Positions 52,935-62,207 of a stretch of 64,000 bases of DNA are shown here, piece by piece. Location: positions 682,001-746,000 of the forward strand of contig NZ_CANDNZ010000001.1 in assembly GCF_947387555.1 (NCBI RefSeq), read 5' to 3'. The translations under genes were made by a program, and so were the position numbers. The DNA is from Thalassomonas sp. RHCl1 (lineage in GTDB: Bacteria; Pseudomonadota; Gammaproteobacteria; Enterobacterales; Alteromonadaceae). The notes under the pieces were generated by a model, which worked only from the letters and a program-made list of their open reading frames with translations, was not told the origin of the DNA and did not search any database. Position 1 is the first letter of the stretch; every line of letters starts with the position of its first letter.

Positions 52935-55900
52935 ATGTTTTCATCTGATACAAAAAACAAAAAAAAGGACAGGCCGGTACTGCCGGCAGCGTTAAATAGA
53001 CTATCTGCCCGGTTAGGGCGCTTTGCCCGGGTTATGGGGATAATGTTCGCCGGGTTCAGTCTGACTGCCTGTGATCTCGATAATCTGCTCGACATTACCG
53101 CCATCAGTGACGATTCGGGGGTTGAAGGCGACTTCATCACCAATGATACCCGTTTAATCATTGAAGGTACCTGGTTGGGCATGGGATATCTTAGTGTTGA
53201 ATTCCAGGGTAAAATTTATGATATCGACAATTCGCCGCAACTAACTACCCAGGGCTACCGCTGGCAGCTGGATTTGCGGGATTCGGTGCAGCAGGACGGG
53301 CGGTACCTGGTCACGGCTAAGCTGGCGGTTAAGAAAGGCAGCAAGCGCTTTATCACCTCAGCGCAGGGGATTGAAATCAATACCCGTATGCCGGATTCGG
53401 GCCTCAGTATCGATAGTATATCTGAGGATACTGATATTAACGGTGATTTCACCACAAGCGATAATACCTTATTGATCCAGGGCAGCTGGAAGGCGGGCAG
53501 TGGTGACCTGTCGGTGACTTTCAATGGCCGGGAATACCTTGGCGGGCAGTCAGATGCTCTAAGCACGGGAGAAAATTTTTGGACTTTAGATGTAACCGGT
53601 TACCCTCTGGTTTTTGGGGAATACCTGGTCGAGGCGAGTGTTGCTAATCTTGCCGGTAATATTGAAACTACCAGTCAACTGATCAAGGTGGCGCCGGCGC
53701 CTGTGAAGGTTGATTTTGTCGATGAACTTATCGACTTCGGACAAACCTTTCAGGCTTCCTATGGCATGGCCAGGGAAAGCGGCGATAGCTACGGGCGCTT
53801 TAACGGCGACATTAACCGCTTAAAACGGGTGGAAAACACCCGGGAATATGTGGAATATTTATTTGCCGGGGATGTCAAATCCATCAGTGTCAATACATTT
53901 TACTGGACCGGGGAAGCTGCTACCGCCCCGTTTGAGGTGCTGGTTTCAACCACGGGCAATGATTATAAACCCCTGACACTGACGGCTGAAAACCTGGCAA
54001 CATCAGATGGCTGGGAGCAGGTAACTTATTCGGTGACGGGGCTGGAAGACGGCTATGACTTTGTTACCGTGGTTTTTCCGAAAAATACCAGCGATGCCAA
54101 CCCCTGGCACCCCCAGCTGGGAAGGGTAGCTGTCAGCTACCATGAAAACCCTGGGGCCAATGACAATAACGAAAGGGGGCAAAGCCAGCCCCACAGCCCG
54201 GTAGCCGGCGGACAGGCGCCGTTAGCGGTACCGGAAGCTATTAAGGAAAGAACCTATGGCCGCTTTGACTATTATATCACCCGGGGAGAAGGGGATAAGG
54301 GCAATAAACTCTATAACGGTGAGCAGGAATTCCGCTTTATTTCTTATAACGTGCCCGAGTTGCATATGCAGGAAAGCCCCTATTGGGATGCTATCGATGC
54401 CTTTGAAAGTGAGGATGCGCTAAAAACCATAGCGGCGATGGGAGGCCAGGTGACCCGAAGTTATGTGTTATCTGTGTATAACTGGAAAATTCCTTCACGC
54501 AAGCTGGTGCATATTGATATCGAAAAAGATGCCGGCGGCGAGCCGGTCAGGGACGGTGCCCTGGTGTTCAATGAGGATCTCCTGGTGAGCCTGGATAAGG
54601 TACTCGATTATGCCAATAAGCACGGGGTGAGGATTATTTTCCCTTTTATCGACCGCAATTCCTGGTGGGGGGGCATAGAAAGCCTGGCAGCGTTACGTGA
54701 TTTATCCGCCGATGATTATTATACCCATGCCACTTTAATCAATGATTATAAAACCATAGTGAAAACCATTCTTGAGCGCACCAATACCATTTCCGGTGTC
54801 CGCTACCTGGAGGATCCGGCTATTTTTGCCTGGGAAACCGGTAATGAATTAAGGCGGGCGCCGGATGAGTGGACCGCAGAAATGGCGGCTTATATCAAGA
54901 GCCTGGATCCTAACCACCTGGTTATCGACGGCAAGGAAGTGGATCTCTCGGAAGCAGCCATGGACAACCCGGATGTGGATATCATAAGCAACCATTATTA
55001 TGGCGGCGACTACAAACTCAGGTTCTTACGCGACTGGCAAAGGGTGGATAACCGCAAGCCGTTTATTGTCGGGGAAACCGGGGTCGAAAGTTTCAGTGAA
55101 ATTCACGATATTGTCACTGCGGTGGCGGATGAAACCCAGGCTTCCGGGTTATTGCTCTGGAGCCTGCGCAGCCAGGATGCCAATGGCGGCTTTATGGATC
55201 ACAAAGAAGACGGCACCGGGATTCATGCCTACCACTGGCCGGGCTTTAGTGAAAATGAAGGCCGCTACCAGGAGCAAAGTGTGATCGATCTGTTGTGGGA
55301 GAAAGCCTATAGCATCCGGGGGCTGCAAAAGCCTGCGTTGCCGGCTCCCGATGGCGTACCTGTGATGTTACCGATAGAAGACGCATTAGATATTCGCTGG
55401 CAGGGGGTGACCAATGCCCAATATTATGATGTCGAGCGCAGCCAGACCCCGGAAGATGAAAACAGCTGGCAGGTCATCGGCAATAATCTTGTTGTCGGAG
55501 GCACTTCTGCCGGGCAATATCAGACCCGTTATCTGCAAAACTCTCTGGGGCAAGTGCAGGCGGCCAAGGTCCAGCATTTGTTCAGTGATACCACAGCACA
55601 AACCAAGCAGCGTTATTATTACCGGGTAAAAGCGTTTAACAGCAGCGGTGAAAGTGCTTATTCGAATGTGGTCCGTTATGATGCCCTCTTTAATGATCCC
55701 CTGGAAAGCTTACCTTCAGGACTTTCTGATGCCGGAAAATTCAAGCTTGATAGCAGTAATAGCACTAACTTTGCCTCTGACAGCAGTCGTTTGATGCGCA
55801 CCGTTAATGAAGCGCAATATGTTAAATATAGCTTTGGCGAAACGATCAGTGCTTTTGAGCTGGAAAGCTATTTATGGCGCGGAGGGCTTGAAGGCGATAC

Positions 55901-56627
55901 CGACAGCTTTAAGGTGCAGTTAAGCAGCGACGGCAGCAACTGGTTTGATTATCAGGTGATTGCGCAAGATAAAGGTACCATAAATGACTGGCAGCACCTG
56001 AAACTTTCCGGACTCAATATTTCCGGGGGCTACTATCACCTGCGTATTGTTTTCCCGCTGGCCAGGGAGCAGGATAAGGTCTGGGCAAGCCAGTTGGGGG
56101 CGGTTAAAATTGCCACCGGTGATCAGACATTGGCAGCCACAGGCAACTGGTTACAGGATGAGCTGGTCGATCTGTCACTGGCAAGTAGTTATTCTGCCGG
56201 CATGGTGATAGACAGTGGCAATGCCGCAAGTTTTGGCTGGGACAGCAACCGGGTAAAACGCAGCAGTAATGCCTATGATGCCATTATTTATTCCTTTGAC
56301 AGCGATATTCGCGGCTATTATATCGATAGCTTTTTGTGGCAGGGTCTGAGTACGCACTGGGGAAATTTTAAAGTCCAGTTATCCAAGGATGGCCAGATCT
56401 GGCAAGATGCTGTCAGAGCCGGTGCTCATACAGGTGAAAGTGGGGAAGCCGCCGCGACCTATAAACGGGGAGACTGGCAGCAATACAGTTTGGCAGACTT
56501 TGATGTGGCAACAGGTTACCGGCATTTAAAAGTGCTTTATCCTAATGCCAAAGATGCTAATAACAGCTGGGCAGCCCAGGTGGCCCAGGTCAGCATCGCG
56601 GTCGCGGGGACCGCCATCAGCCAATAA
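52935..56627 (+). CDS. Multidomain GH5-like glycoside hydrolase lipoprotein
   Basis: A 1230-residue surface lipoprotein (LTAC lipobox near residue 46 after a long basic N-terminus). Order: two Ig-like repeats (about 52-160 and 155-255), a discoidin-like module (about 257-400), a catalytic domain (about 435-800), an FN3-like domain (about 825-915) and two more modules of the same discoidin-like type (about 920-1060 and 1075-1225). The acid/base Glu638 is in WETGNELRRA and the nucleophile Glu714 in IVGETGVES, the GH5 pattern of mannanases and related enzymes. It likely binds and cuts a plant or algal polysaccharide outside the cell. The substrate is not determined. Confidence 0.88.
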   Translation: MFSSDTKNKKKDRPVLPAALNRLSARLGRFARVMGIMFAGFSLTACDLDNLLDITAISDDSGVEGDFITNDTRLIIEGTWLGMGYLSVEFQGKIYDIDNSPQLTTQGYRWQLDLRDSVQQDGRYLVTAKLAVKKGSKRFITSAQGIEINTRMPDSGLSIDSISEDTDINGDFTTSDNTLLIQGSWKAGSGDLSVTFNGREYLGGQSDALSTGENFWTLDVTGYPLVFGEYLVEASVANLAGNIETTSQLIKVAPAPVKVDFVDELIDFGQTFQASYGMARESGDSYGRFNGDINRLKRVENTREYVEYLFAGDVKSISVNTFYWTGEAATAPFEVLVSTTGNDYKPLTLTAENLATSDGWEQVTYSVTGLEDGYDFVTVVFPKNTSDANPWHPQLGRVAVSYHENPGANDNNERGQSQPHSPVAGGQAPLAVPEAIKERTYGRFDYYITRGEGDKGNKLYNGEQEFRFISYNVPELHMQESPYWDAIDAFESEDALKTIAAMGGQVTRSYVLSVYNWKIPSRKLVHIDIEKDAGGEPVRDGALVFNEDLLVSLDKVLDYANKHGVRIIFPFIDRNSWWGGIESLAALRDLSADDYYTHATLINDYKTIVKTILERTNTISGVRYLEDPAIFAWETGNELRRAPDEWTAEMAAYIKSLDPNHLVIDGKEVDLSEAAMDNPDVDIISNHYYGGDYKLRFLRDWQRVDNRKPFIVGETGVESFSEIHDIVTAVADETQASGLLLWSLRSQDANGGFMDHKEDGTGIHAYHWPGFSENEGRYQEQSVIDLLWEKAYSIRGLQKPALPAPDGVPVMLPIEDALDIRWQGVTNAQYYDVERSQTPEDENSWQVIGNNLVVGGTSAGQYQTRYLQNSLGQVQAAKVQHLFSDTTAQTKQRYYYRVKAFNSSGESAYSNVVRYDALFNDPLESLPSGLSDAGKFKLDSSNSTNFASDSSRLMRTVNEAQYVKYSFGETISAFELESYLWRGGLEGDTDSFKVQLSSDGSNWFDYQVIAQDKGTINDWQHLKLSGLNISGGYYHLRIVFPLAREQDKVWASQLGAVKIATGDQTLAATGNWLQDELVDLSLASSYSAGMVIDSGNAASFGWDSNRVKRSSNAYDAIIYSFDSDIRGYYIDSFLWQGLSTHWGNFKVQLSKDGQIWQDAVRAGAHTGESGEAAATYKRGDWQQYSLADFDVATGYRHLKVLYPNAKDANNSWAAQVAQVSIAVAGTAISQ

Positions 56628-56664
56628 TTGGGGGAAGCAGTAAAAGCTGGCGATGCCTGAAGTA

Positions 56665-56699
56665 ACCGCCAACAGTTGGACTATCCAATTGTTGGCGGT
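56665..56699 (+). terminator. Strong terminator after the GH5 gene
   Basis: ACCGCCAAC and GTTGGCGGT arms, with an inner TTGG/CCAA pairing, followed by CTTGTT. The arms extend to about 14 bp. Confidence 0.75.
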
Positions 56700-56805
56700 C
56701 TTGTTATGTATCGGAGATCGGGGATAACGGAGTTATGGATGAAGATGAGCGTCGGTATAGCTTAGTGCTTAGGAGTAAGGGGAAAGTGCTATTTAATAAC
56801 GGCTA

Positions 56806-57018
56806 TTAAGCGGCCATTAAATAGGACTCTCGTCCTTTATGTTTTTCTCTGCGCTGGTAGGCCCCTTTGCCTTTTTTAGCTTTTACTACCTGCTGGCGAT
56901 AAACTTTGGAAGTTACCAGGGCGGCAAGAAAATTATCCCGGATCACGCCTCTGCCGGTCTCAACGGCCACTGCTTGCACCTTGTTGGGCTGTTTTATCGT
57001 TTTTTGCTTTGTTTTCAT
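56806..57018 (-). CDS. arfA: Alternative ribosome-rescue factor A
   Basis: A 70-residue basic protein. The ArfA core is GRGVIRDNFLAALVTSKVYRQ followed by KAKKGKGAYQRREKHKG, matching IKDNAIEALLHDPLFRQ and KNKKGKGSYMRKGKHG of E. coli. ArfA brings RF2 to ribosomes stalled without a stop codon. Its mRNA in E. coli is itself cut near the end so that tmRNA destroys the product; here a GNRA-loop hairpin lies at the same place. Confidence 0.9.
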   Translation of the reverse strand: MKTKQKTIKQPNKVQAVAVETGRGVIRDNFLAALVTSKVYRQQVVKAKKGKGAYQRREKHKGRESYLMAA

Positions 57019-57140
57019 TCGTTAGCTCTTTTTTAAATGACAGGATTAAAATCATCAGCCAAAGCCAAGATTATGCTTTGGCTGATTGGATAACGGTGGC
57101 AGTGTAATCCTCCTTAAGCCGTCAATCAAGGGGGGCAGGG

Positions 57141-58667
57141 TTAGCGGTTTTTTTCCTGTACCCGCACCATCCCCATAAAGGTCGCTGTGACGATATCGCT
57201 GTCTTCCCCTACCTGGGTTGCGGCATAGGTGCTGTTAAATCGGGTGCCTTGCCCCAGTAGCTGATGAAATACCGGTTTCCCCGTGTGCCAATCCATGGCT
57301 TCGAGTGTCCAGGTATTGTCCCGGGAGCCGATACAGTAGGCCAGGTTGCTGGCACTGCTCATGGTGGGAATGCCGTTGGGACAGCTGATGTCGTTAGACC
57401 AGGTGCTTTTGAGCGACCTGCTTGTACTGTCCCACTGGAATTTTTCGACGCCAAACGGCTGGTTGTAGTGTTGCCCCGATAATAATATGGTCCAGAAATC
57501 CCCGAGCAGCGGCCATTTTTGTGTGTTCAGCTTATAATCGTTGTTGACCACCATAGCGTCATAACCGCGCACTAACACCGACTGCTCGGAAATACTGCGG
57601 CTGGCATTGGTATTGCCGAAAGTTACCGGGAGCTCGGCGGCGATGCGGATGTCCTTTCCCGGGGCGAGGGGCGTCCAGTTGGCGGGAATTTCATCCCGCC
57701 ACATCAATACTAAATGAGTCAGCTCCTGGCCGTCGGTAAAGACCACAAACTTGTCTTTATCTTTGCCCGTGCCCATCAGGGTCGGGGTGGAACCTGAGCC
57801 TGTGCCTAACCGTCCGGGCCAGGGTGTTTCCGGGCCGTGCTGATAGTCGGCGCGCCATACCGAAGCAATATTGTTGCCGTCAAAGGCCAATCTGTGCATG
57901 TATTTACTGGTAACAATATAGATACCGCCTTCTTCGTCAACGGCGAGTGAGTTTGATATGGTTTCCTCTTCACCCAGGCGGTAGGAATACAGGCGGGTAA
58001 AATCCCGGGAAAGCAGGGTGACAAGTCCTAAGTTGGTTGCCATGACCAGATAGCCATCATAGGTGAGGTTAATGCCTATGATGTATTCGTCCGGGCTTTT
58101 CAGGATATTTTCCGGCAGGGTAAATTCACCGGCTTTTTCCAGGGCACCGTGTTGTGGCGCTGCGCCAGCTGTGTCTTTATCCCGGTATTTCTCCAAGGTG
58201 CGGCCTTTAGGCACATAAAGATAATTATCAAGATCGGCAACCACATAAGCGCCGGTTTCACCATTGGCGGTGACATCTGATTTTCTTAGTTGGTGCACGC
58301 TTTTTATACCGGGTTCATTCAGGTCCAGTTTATACATAGTGGTCGCGGTTGAGCCGTATACCGCGCGTTGGCCATTGGCATAGCTGTTACCGTAGGCCAG
58401 GGTGATGGAAGGAAACTCTTGCTCCTGAAAAGCAACCTCAAGTGTTTGACCCGGCTCAGGCCCCGGCAGCGGGGAGGAGGCCTGGTTGTAGGAGTTGCGG
58501 TGAGACATGGGCCAGGGAGAGTCGGCGAGATAAGGATTTATCGGTGGTTCAAATCCGTCTGCTTCCGTTTCTGTGGCCAAAGTAGCGGTTGTTAATAGCA
58601 ATAGAGTGAGCACAGAGCAGGTTAGCATGCTTATACGCCATACAGATGTTATCGGGGTTGTGTTCAT
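57141..58667 (-). CDS. Secreted beta-propeller-like protein, unknown
   Basis: A 508-residue exported protein (signal to about residue 32, ATLA). Repeating short strand patterns (AVYGSTATTMYKLDL, GAYVVADLDNYLYVPKG, GYLVMATNLGLVTLLSRDF, GGIYIVTSKYMHRL) resemble PQQ-type beta-propellers. No PQQ-dehydrogenase catalytic motifs are obvious. The ATG at 58667 is preferred because AAGGA is 8 nt upstream; the ATG 7 codons earlier lacks it. The function is unknown. Confidence 0.65.
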   Translation of the reverse strand: MNTTPITSVWRISMLTCSVLTLLLLTTATLATETEADGFEPPINPYLADSPWPMSHRNSYNQASSPLPGPEPGQTLEVAFQEQEFPSITLAYGNSYANGQRAVYGSTATTMYKLDLNEPGIKSVHQLRKSDVTANGETGAYVVADLDNYLYVPKGRTLEKYRDKDTAGAAPQHGALEKAGEFTLPENILKSPDEYIIGINLTYDGYLVMATNLGLVTLLSRDFTRLYSYRLGEEETISNSLAVDEEGGIYIVTSKYMHRLAFDGNNIASVWRADYQHGPETPWPGRLGTGSGSTPTLMGTGKDKDKFVVFTDGQELTHLVLMWRDEIPANWTPLAPGKDIRIAAELPVTFGNTNASRSISEQSVLVRGYDAMVVNNDYKLNTQKWPLLGDFWTILLSGQHYNQPFGVEKFQWDSTSRSLKSTWSNDISCPNGIPTMSSASNLAYCIGSRDNTWTLEAMDWHTGKPVFHQLLGQGTRFNSTYAATQVGEDSDIVTATFMGMVRVQEKNR

Positions 58668-58688
58668 AGTTACATTCCTTGTATTCAT

Positions 58689-59016
58689 TTATTGAAGTAC
58701 AGTGCCATATTCAGACGCTGTACAGGGGGCGATACACAGGAAAAGCCAGGTTAATTCATAAATCAAGTCATCAGTGGCGGGGTTTTCAATAGATTACATT
58801 TTTCTTTAGTTCTGGTCACCCGGATTACAAATCATTACGGTTTGGCGGGTAAAGAGGAAAATTTTCTAGGGCGGCTTTTGCTTATCGGCAAGAGCTTGCC
58901 GGTAAGCTTCACCAGGGAGGTGGCAACGGCTAATATGTAACTTGCAGGTGATATCCTAGTGTGTTTGTGGTTAACTGAGCATATAGTGTTAGGATGATGC
59001 GAATTCTTAAAGGTCT
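58689..59016. other. Divergent intergenic region with palindrome
   Basis: About 330 bp between two divergent genes. It holds the perfect 13-bp-arm palindrome at 58880-58907 but no ORF. Confidence 0.4.
58880..58907. repeat. 13-bp-arm palindrome
   Basis: GCTTATCGGCAAG and CTTGCCGGTAAGC are inverted copies (one G-U or mismatch) separated by AG. It sits between divergent genes and could be an operator or a hairpin. Confidence 0.6.
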
Positions 59017-59907
59017 ATGATATTGCCATTTAGGTTGTTGTTGCTTTTTTGCTGTTTGTTTAATACCCGCTTACCGGCTGCCGAACTTTTGGTGCTGCGT
59101 CATATTGCCCCCGAAAGCCGGCAAGATACCCGCAATTATTATTTTATCGATTTACTTAACCTGGCATTAAAGAAAACTGAAGCAAGCGCAGGCCCCTTTG
59201 AGCTGCTCAGTTATGCTGCCCCCATGAATCAAAGCCGTGCCTTGAGTTCGTTAAATCAAGACTATGGGGTGGACATTGTCTGGACCATGACTTCAAATGA
59301 ACGGGAGTTAAATTATTTACCGATACGCGTTCCTTTGTTAAAGGGTCTGCTGGGACACAGGGTTTTTTTGATCCATAAAAAAAATCGGCAAAAGTTTGCC
59401 AATATTTCCACTCTGGAACAATTGCAGGCATTATCTGCCGGGCAGGAGAACGGCTGGCCGGATACTGAGATTTTAAAAAGCAACGGCTTTAACGTGGTTA
59501 CCGGTTACCAATATGCCGGCTTGTTTAAAATGTTGGCGGATCACAGGTTTGATTATTTTCCCCGGGGTATGAATGAGATCTGGCAGGAAGCGCCGATTTA
59601 TACCGGTTTAGATCTGATGGTGGAGCCCGGTATTGTGGTGTATTACCCGGCGCCTATCTACTTCTTTGTGGCGAAAAATAATCCGGCGCTGGCCAAACGC
59701 ATCGAAACCGGGTTAATGCTGGCTATCCGTGACGGCTCTTTTGAGCAGTTATTTCTTAGTCATCCATCGAACCAGGAAATGTTTACTAAAACCCGGCTGG
59801 AGCAAAGAAAGATTTTTCGTCTGGAAAACCCCTTGTTACCTGAAAAGACCCCGCTGGAAAATCCCGAGCTCTGGTATCAGATCCCCCGGGAGCCAAGTAA
59901 AGATTGA
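59017..59907 (+). CDS. Periplasmic solute-binding-like protein (SBP_bac_3 type)
   Basis: A 296-residue protein with a signal peptide (cleavage after LPAA). The fold is that of amino-acid-type solute-binding proteins: AELLVLRHIAPESRQDTRNYYFIDLLNLAL, then MNQSRALSSLNQDYGVDIVWTMTSN, and GIVVYYPAPIYFFVAKNNPALAKRIE. No ABC permease or ATPase is next to it, so it may feed a receptor rather than a transporter. AAGG lies just before the ATG. Confidence 0.75.
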   Translation: MILPFRLLLLFCCLFNTRLPAAELLVLRHIAPESRQDTRNYYFIDLLNLALKKTEASAGPFELLSYAAPMNQSRALSSLNQDYGVDIVWTMTSNERELNYLPIRVPLLKGLLGHRVFLIHKKNRQKFANISTLEQLQALSAGQENGWPDTEILKSNGFNVVTGYQYAGLFKMLADHRFDYFPRGMNEIWQEAPIYTGLDLMVEPGIVVYYPAPIYFFVAKNNPALAKRIETGLMLAIRDGSFEQLFLSHPSNQEMFTKTRLEQRKIFRLENPLLPEKTPLENPELWYQIPREPSKD

Positions 59908-60011
59908 GCTGGTGAATCCTCTTTGTGGTGGTTCTTCCTGGAGCCATTTATCGCTTAGTCCAGGGCATAGTGCTCCCGTAAATCGCCTGGTATCAACGAG
60001 CTTAGCTTGCC

Positions 60012-60569
60012 TTATTTAAGGCTACTGTGGCTAAAGTGGGTGCCGAGTAAGGATAACAGGCAATAACCGGTAAAATAATAAAAGCCCAGACCGGCGGCGG
60101 AGAGAGTTTCGCTGCTGATCAATAAATCGACTTTAAAGCCCAGGATGGAAAATTGCTGGTTATTGGCGGTTTCTGCATGGTTAGTGGATAAAATCGCTAA
60201 AAACACCGCGACAACAAAGACATCTGCCATCGACCATTTTCCGATACTGGCAACAAAATTTAAAATTTTTGCCTCTATATCGGTATTTTTTTTGAAGTAG
60301 GCCAGGCTGACCAGGGCGGTTTTTAACAGCGGGATACAAATGGAAAACAAAAAGATCAACGCCGCGACCAGTAAACGCTGGTCTTGCCATAACTCTTCTA
60401 TGGTCGCCAGTAAAGACAGTTCTTTGTTCAATAAATCTGAGGACAGGGTTGAGGCGCTTACCTGGGCGGTCATCTCCATCGACATGGAAAACATCGGCAA
60501 AATGATACCGGGAATAAAGAGGGCAAGGGCAGCAATATTAAGGACAAAACCTAAGTGTTTTTTTATCAT
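60012..60569 (-). CDS. PqiA-like paraquat-inducible membrane protein
   Basis: A 185-residue protein with four membrane helices and the PqiA-family stretch GKWSMADVFVVAVFLAIL, plus IPLLKTALVSLAYF. It corresponds to one half of the duplicated PqiA. PqiA proteins work with MCE proteins in lipid transport across the envelope. No MCE gene is adjacent. Confidence 0.85.
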   Translation of the reverse strand: MIKKHLGFVLNIAALALFIPGIILPMFSMSMEMTAQVSASTLSSDLLNKELSLLATIEELWQDQRLLVAALIFLFSICIPLLKTALVSLAYFKKNTDIEAKILNFVASIGKWSMADVFVVAVFLAILSTNHAETANNQQFSILGFKVDLLISSETLSAAGLGFYYFTGYCLLSLLGTHFSHSSLK

Positions 60570-60775
60570 GGGGGACGATTTAGCATCAGCGGTTCAGAAT
60601 GTGGGCAATTATGTTACATCTTCCGGCGTGAGTTCAAGTTTAAGCGCTAGCTGCGCCGGGTTTTATTGTTACCGTTTTTTTCTGTTTGCCCGGCGGGGAA
60701 ACAGAAAATTTATTGGCGTATTGTTTCAGAATAAGAGATCATAAAGAAAACCCCTTATAAAACGAAAGCTTGACC

Positions 60776-61423
60776 ATGAAAGAACTCAAGAATTATTTTG
60801 CCTTACTGATTTTATTTGCCTTTTTATCCGGTTGCTCCAGCGCCTACTATTCGGCGATGGAAAAAGTCGGTATCCATAAGCGGGATATTATGGTGGATCG
60901 GGTGGAAGAAGCGAAAGATTCGCAGCAGGAGGCCCAACAGCAGTTTGCCAGCGCCCTGGAGCAGCTGTCGGCGTTGATCGCCTTTGATGGTGGTGACCTG
61001 CAAACCCAGTATGAATTGACCAGCGAGCAATATGAAAACAGCAAAAGTGCTGCCGAGGAAGTGGGGGCGCGTATTGCCGCGGTGGAAAATGTCGCCGATG
61101 CCTTGTTTGACGAATGGCATGAAGAGTTAAGCCTGTACTCCAGCGTTAAATTAAGACAGCAAAGCGAGCAAAAATACAAGGAAACCCAAAGACGTTATAA
61201 CAGCCTGATCAAGGCGATGCATAAGGCTGAAGACCGCATGCAGCCGGTTTTGGTGGCCTTGAAAGATAATACCTTGTATTTAAAACATAACCTTAATGCC
61301 AAAGCCATCGGCGCACTGCAGGGGGAATATCAGAGTATTAAGGAAGATGTTGAAGTGCTGATCAAGGAAATGAACCAGGCGATACAGCAGTCGCAACAGT
61401 TTATTGATTTACTCAAGAGTTAA
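60776..61423 (+). CDS. DUF2959 lipoprotein
   Basis: A 215-residue lipoprotein (LSGC lipobox) dominated by long alpha-helical coiled coils (about 35-210): VEEAKDSQQEAQQQFASAL, KAMHKAEDRMQPVL and KDNTLYLKHNLNAKAIGAL. The latter two fit DUF2959. The ATG at 60776 is preferred to the TTG two codons before. The role is unknown; it is probably an envelope structural or stress protein. Confidence 0.85.
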   Translation: MKELKNYFALLILFAFLSGCSSAYYSAMEKVGIHKRDIMVDRVEEAKDSQQEAQQQFASALEQLSALIAFDGGDLQTQYELTSEQYENSKSAAEEVGARIAAVENVADALFDEWHEELSLYSSVKLRQQSEQKYKETQRRYNSLIKAMHKAEDRMQPVLVALKDNTLYLKHNLNAKAIGALQGEYQSIKEDVEVLIKEMNQAIQQSQQFIDLLKS

Positions 61424-61496
61424 GATCCATTTATCCTGTTTTTTATCTTAAATTGGCTATACCAATAAGGAGCTTTAGCCCGATGTAGAGATAAGC

Positions 61497-61828
61497 ATGA
61501 ATAAATTAAGTTCACTCTTGCGGTCTTTCGTTGCGCCGGTTACTGCTATTTCACTGTTGACCGGCTCTGTATGCTCACAAACTAGTGACGGGAGCAAACC
61601 AAAATTTTCTACTAAAATGGCTGCTTATCCACCGCGGACTTGGCCGGTGGCGGCAAGCAGCAAACTACAGTGATCACCTTGCAACACGGCAGCGGCTGGG
61701 CATATGGCGACAATTTTTTCTTTATCGGCCATTTGAATGGTATTGATGAAGACAGTTTTAACTATAATGCGCTTTATGGTGAGCTTTATTTAAATTTCAG
61801 CTTGGAGAAAATGGGGCTTCATGTTTAA
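61497..61828 (+). pseudogene. Frameshifted, truncated Tsx-like outer-membrane protein gene
   Basis: Frame 1 starts MNKLSSLLRSFVAPV with a signal peptide and stops at 61673. From about 61625 the frame shifts, and the second frame continues ADLAGGGKQQTTVITLQHGSGWAYGDNFFF, a segment like the start of nucleoside-channel (Tsx-type) barrels, then stops after about 62 residues, where family members have 200 or more. A single-base indel near 61620-61640 plus 3' loss explains both. It is probably not functional. Confidence 0.65.
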
Positions 61829-62207
61829 AGTAAAGCCAAACAGGGAGCAAAGCCTGAATTTAGTAAAGTGTGCAATCGCTAAAAGGTGGCGAGTTTACCC
61901 GGAAATAAATCTCAGGAAAAAGTTAATTTTTTATTTATTCCCGGTTACAAATTGTTTATCATTTTGCGCGGCTGAAAATTGACTTGGTTTTGTTTAGTTA
62001 ATCAGCAGTGTTAGTAGGCAAGGAGGCTTAAACCATGTGGAATGTTTGCACTTGCCTTTGAACCGTTAAGTTAAGCCGTTTATTTAATTTTATTGCGCTT
62101 TTTTTATTTTAGTTTCTCTCGTCATCTTATTTTGACCTGGCACTTTTCTCCTAATGTAAACCTTTCATTGAAATTATTTTTAAATTAATTAAATGGGTGA
62201 AGTTTAA
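61829..62207. other. Intergenic region before the tandem secreted family
   Basis: About 380 bp, AT-rich, with no supported ORF or RNA structure. It probably holds remains of the Tsx-like gene 3' part and the promoter of the 62208 gene. Confidence 0.4.
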
